Source: JABDGC01 sp964449835
GTDB taxonomy: Bacteria; Pseudomonadota; Gammaproteobacteria; DSM-16500
Length of the DNA stretch: 15,429 nt
Assembly (NCBI GenBank): GCA_964449835.1
Contig: CAYVBZ010000055.1
Location: 1 to 15,429 of the forward strand
Reading direction: 5' to 3'
The first letter of the stretch is position 1; each line of letters opens with the position of its first letter. A program made the translations under genes and the position numbers. Shown in pieces: positions 13,641 to 15,429 of this stretch. The notes beneath the pieces were generated by a model. That model made no database searches. It was not told the DNA's origin and was given only the letters and a program-made list of their open reading frames with translations.

Positions 13641-14972
13641 CTAAAGTCGATTAGTTCCAAATGGCAAGAAATAGTTTTTATCATCTTCCATTTCAGTCGA
13701 GGGCGTATTGTTTAGCGTTGTTTCCTCCTCAAACGACAAGGACGACGGGGAACGAGGTGAGAACAGCGTATCCACGCCAGGATAAGTTATTTTCAATGGC
13801 GGACTAAGTGGTAAATAATTTTTATCCACTTCCATATCACTCAAGGGCGTATTGTTAAGCGTTTTTTCTTCCCCAAACGACAAGGGCAAGCGGGAACGAG
13901 GTGAGAACAGCGTATCCACGCCAAGATAAGTTATGCCCAATGGCGGACTGAGCAGCTCTTCTGCTTGCGGTTTTGTAGGGAGACTGGGCAGCAAAAAAAA
14001 GCTATTTTTGATGTCGTCGTAATTCAACGTATCATTTTGCCTGCCAGTCGCAAAGACGCGGCTAAATCCCCTCGTTCTGCTAAATAACAGGGTGAGAGGA
14101 GAAGGAGTATCCGGGTTGACAAGCGCAAAATTTTTGCCATCGTTCTCCGAAGGCCAGTTTTCATTAGGTGCTTTCGCTTTCCACTCGGCTGAAGAAGGAC
14201 CAAGATACAATTCAATAGCTAAAAGCTTTCCCAGCCTGATAGTCCAAAGCTCTTGGCTAAGTTCAGCAGAATTGCAGTCGTTCGAGTCAGTTCGAATAAT
14301 TGCGTGAAAACTATCCTGCAGGGAGAAAGGTAGTTTTTTTGGCCTGATTAATTTTCTCCTGCGCCGCCTCTTTTCTTGAACTTTTTGATAGTCCTCGCTT
14401 AGGATAAAACCAAAACATCGGTCAAAGTAAAGTGGATACACAGCGCCATTTTTTAAATGGACTTTGAATCGCTTGCCATGATTTCTGCTAACCCACTCTT
14501 TTGGCTTGAGCCATAAAGGACGTCTAGTGCTAGCATTTCGCGGCATATGGTGTTCCAACATCACCTTAAAGGGAAGTCCGAGCTCCTGCGAAATTTTCGC
14601 GTTATATAGAATGGGGTCGACCAAATCATCTAGATCAAGCGGCACATGAATTTTTGCATCAATAACATCTTGCAAGGAAAATGCTTGCTCTAGGTCCGCG
14701 TAAATTTTCATGCCCAAGGGCAGAGCTTGGTATTTTCGAAATTGATCGCCTGAGATAAAACCCAAATTTTTATCAAAAAAAACTTCATGTGAAGTTTCAT
14801 CGGCCAAAACCAGAATAAACCTCTTTCCATGATTTCTCTTATTCCATGCGGTTGGCCTCCAAAGAACAAGCGACTTTTCGGAGTGTTGGCGTTTAAACTG
14901 AACGCCCAGCTTTTCTCCAATTGCCTTGGTGATTTTCTCATTTGGCAAGCTTCGATTGTTTCTAGACAACAT
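13641..14972 (-). CDS. Unrecognised 443-residue protein with three ~115-residue internal repeats; possible effector
   Basis: I do not recognise the family. Three diverged repeats share a core: W43 with RNHGKRF (46-52) and FDKNLGF (66-72); W160 with RNHGKRF (163-169) and FDRCFGF (183-189); W273 with ENDGKNF (276-282) and FSRTRGF (297-303), at 113-117-residue spacing. LGVQFK (22-27) and LGLPFK (131-136), and FSLQD (98-102 and 216-220), extend the period. A basic run, KRRRRRKLIRPKK (201-213), resembles a nuclear-localisation-type cluster. Residues 342-389 and 390-437 are a 48-residue tandem duplication rich in S, P and E. There is no signal peptide or membrane segment. The acidic EMEDD (427-431) near the C-terminus recalls Dot/Icm secretion signals, which is inference only. 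The ATG at 14972 has a weak Shine-Dalgarno. The stop is 51 bp before the fusion gene. Confidence 0.6.
   Translation of the reverse strand: MLSRNNRSLPNEKITKAIGEKLGVQFKRQHSEKSLVLWRPTAWNKRNHGKRFILVLADETSHEVFFDKNLGFISGDQFRKYQALPLGMKIYADLEQAFSLQDVIDAKIHVPLDLDDLVDPILYNAKISQELGLPFKVMLEHHMPRNASTRRPLWLKPKEWVSRNHGKRFKVHLKNGAVYPLYFDRCFGFILSEDYQKVQEKRRRRRKLIRPKKLPFSLQDSFHAIIRTDSNDCNSAELSQELWTIRLGKLLAIELYLGPSSAEWKAKAPNENWPSENDGKNFALVNPDTPSPLTLLFSRTRGFSRVFATGRQNDTLNYDDIKNSFFLLPSLPTKPQAEELLSPPLGITYLGVDTLFSPRSRLPLSFGEEKTLNNTPLSDMEVDKNYLPLSPPLKITYPGVDTLFSPRSPSSLSFEEETTLNNTPSTEMEDDKNYFLPFGTNRL
13662..13949 (-). repeat. 144-bp in-frame tandem duplication inside the unrecognised gene
   Basis: The units 13806-13949 and 13662-13805 are adjacent and highly similar, including a near-identical stretch around AACGAGGTGAGAACAGCGTA (plus strand) offset by exactly 144 bp. 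In the protein both read S-P-P-L-x-I-T-Y-x-G-V-D-T-L-F-S-P-R-S. Diverged positions lie mostly at R/P, G/E and V/D changes. Confidence 0.85.
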
Positions 14973-15195
14973 AGCTTTCTATTTCCCACTCAAAATAAAT
15001 AAGTCTTATGACTTCAAATCTCTAACAGGTCAAGTAGTTTTTAAAGGAACTCCACTTCTCACAGGTTGGTCTCCCCTTATGCTAAGATAGAGTTTATGGC
15101 CTCGTTCGAAGTCATGCTTTCCTATGCGACAGGCAAATTAGGCAAAGGTAGGGTTTATGCTCTCAATACGACTTTAAAAAATAACGAGAGACAAA
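14973..15195. other. Divergent intergenic region
   Basis: This 223-bp gap separates two divergent genes. It holds a small AAGTC-TTAT-GACTT hairpin near 15003-15016 and a TAAGAT box (15083-15088) that could be a -10 for the rightward gene, without a convincing -35. No RNA gene is recognised. Confidence 0.5.
15186..15190 (+). promoter_or_regulatory. Ribosome binding site of the right-edge gene
   Basis: GAGAG lies 5 nt before the ATG at 15196, supporting that start. Confidence 0.55.
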
Positions 15196-15429
15196 ATGAG
15201 TACAACTAGAAGCGAAGACACGTTTGTCTTAAGCGAAGACAGGTTTGCCTTATCTCGTGTGCCAAAAGACCTAAGAGAATACATATACCCGTATATGCCG
15301 CTAAGCGCGCTTGGATTTTTTGCGCAAACATCACAGAAAAATGAAGCAGAGACTGCTTTTTCACGCATATTGCGAGCGGCCATTCATGCGGCGCCAGGCG
15401 TGTTGGATTCGAATAAAGATGAAGATGAA
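15196..15429 (+). CDS. N-terminus of a protein with an F-box-like segment (cut by the window edge)
   Basis: Seventy-eight codons are open from the ATG to the edge. After a polar start containing two SED-x-F-[VA]-L copies, residues ~21-45 read SRVPKDLREYIYPYM then PLSALGFFAQTSQKN. This resembles the F-box pattern L-P-x-[DE]-L-x3-I-x2-Y-L-x3-[DA]-L-x3-[AS]-x-[TV]-[SC]. F-box proteins in eukaryotes recruit targets to SCF ubiquitin ligases; intracellular bacteria such as Legionella secrete F-box effectors. There is no signal peptide, which fits type IV secretion or a cytosolic protein. What follows (TAFSRILRAAIHAAPGVLD) is alpha-helical in look and ends in an acidic DEDE stretch. The call is tentative because only the N-terminus is visible and the F-box is degenerate. 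Confidence 0.45.
   Translation, partial: MSTTRSEDTFVLSEDRFALSRVPKDLREYIYPYMPLSALGFFAQTSQKNEAETAFSRILRAAIHAAPGVLDSNKDEDE
15211..15252 (+). repeat. 21-bp tandem duplication at the start of the right-edge gene
   Basis: AGCGAAGACACGTTTGTCTTA (15211-15231 minus nothing) and AGCGAAGACAGGTTTGCCTTA (15232-15252) differ at two positions and encode SEDTFVL and SEDRFAL. The duplication keeps frame and suggests a young, still-changing N-terminus. Confidence 0.8.

Noticed and set aside
15096..15209. Small plus-strand frame of 37 residues overlapping the start of the F-box-like gene
   Set aside because: It has no recognisable features and only a weak purine stretch upstream; a leader peptide is possible but unsupported.
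1..15429. tRNA, rRNA, riboswitch or insertion-sequence genes
   Set aside because: None was recognised on either strand; no transposase-like protein was seen.

Overview
The window looks like a piece of a Gram-negative, gammaproteobacterial chromosome. The strongest sign is the plus-strand order miaB - phoH/ybeZ - ybeY - corC/ybeX, the arrangement familiar from Gammaproteobacteria. An outer-membrane-type lipoprotein and a two-partner-secretion-type adhesin also need a Gram-negative envelope. The species cannot be read from the sequence. Two possible effector-like genes at the right end hint at a host-associated relative of Legionellales/Coxiellaceae, but that is inference. Base composition is roughly balanced.

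Layout from left to right: (1) 1-5348, minus: the first ~1782 residues of a giant secreted adhesin. It has a long signal peptide, a filamentous-haemagglutinin/TPS domain and then at least eight autotransporter-type beta-strand repeats, and it runs off the left edge. (2) 5349-5533: its upstream region, with a 13-bp near-repeat pair around an AT-rich palindrome. (3) 5534-7347, minus: rsmE, a HigA-family regulator without a visible toxin partner, and a [2Fe-2S] thioredoxin-like ferredoxin, with a nest of hairpins between the last two. (4) 7482-11515, plus: miaB, then 350 bp of inverted-repeat DNA, then the close-packed phoH-ybeY-corC operon. (5) 11579-12037, minus: a 17-kDa-antigen-like glycine-zipper lipoprotein, between two more hairpin repeats. 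(6) 12219-13589, minus: one protein made of a DUF2520-type Rossmann dehydrogenase fused to an Ogt/MGMT DNA-repair domain. (7) 13641-14972, minus: an unrecognised protein with three ~115-residue internal repeats, a strongly basic cluster and a recent 48-residue tandem duplication. (8) 15196 to the right edge, plus: the N-terminus of a protein with an F-box-like segment.

Functionally the middle is RNA-centred housekeeping. MiaB modifies tRNA, PhoH and YbeY act in RNA/ribosome quality control, RsmE methylates 16S rRNA, and CorC is a membrane-associated CBS protein. lnt, which often follows corC, is absent here. Both flanks are accessory in character (adhesin; repeat-built putative effectors). 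Intergenic spaces are unusually rich in GC hairpins that look like dispersed repeats. The best candidates for undescribed biology are the DUF2520-Ogt fusion and the three-repeat protein beside the F-box-like gene.
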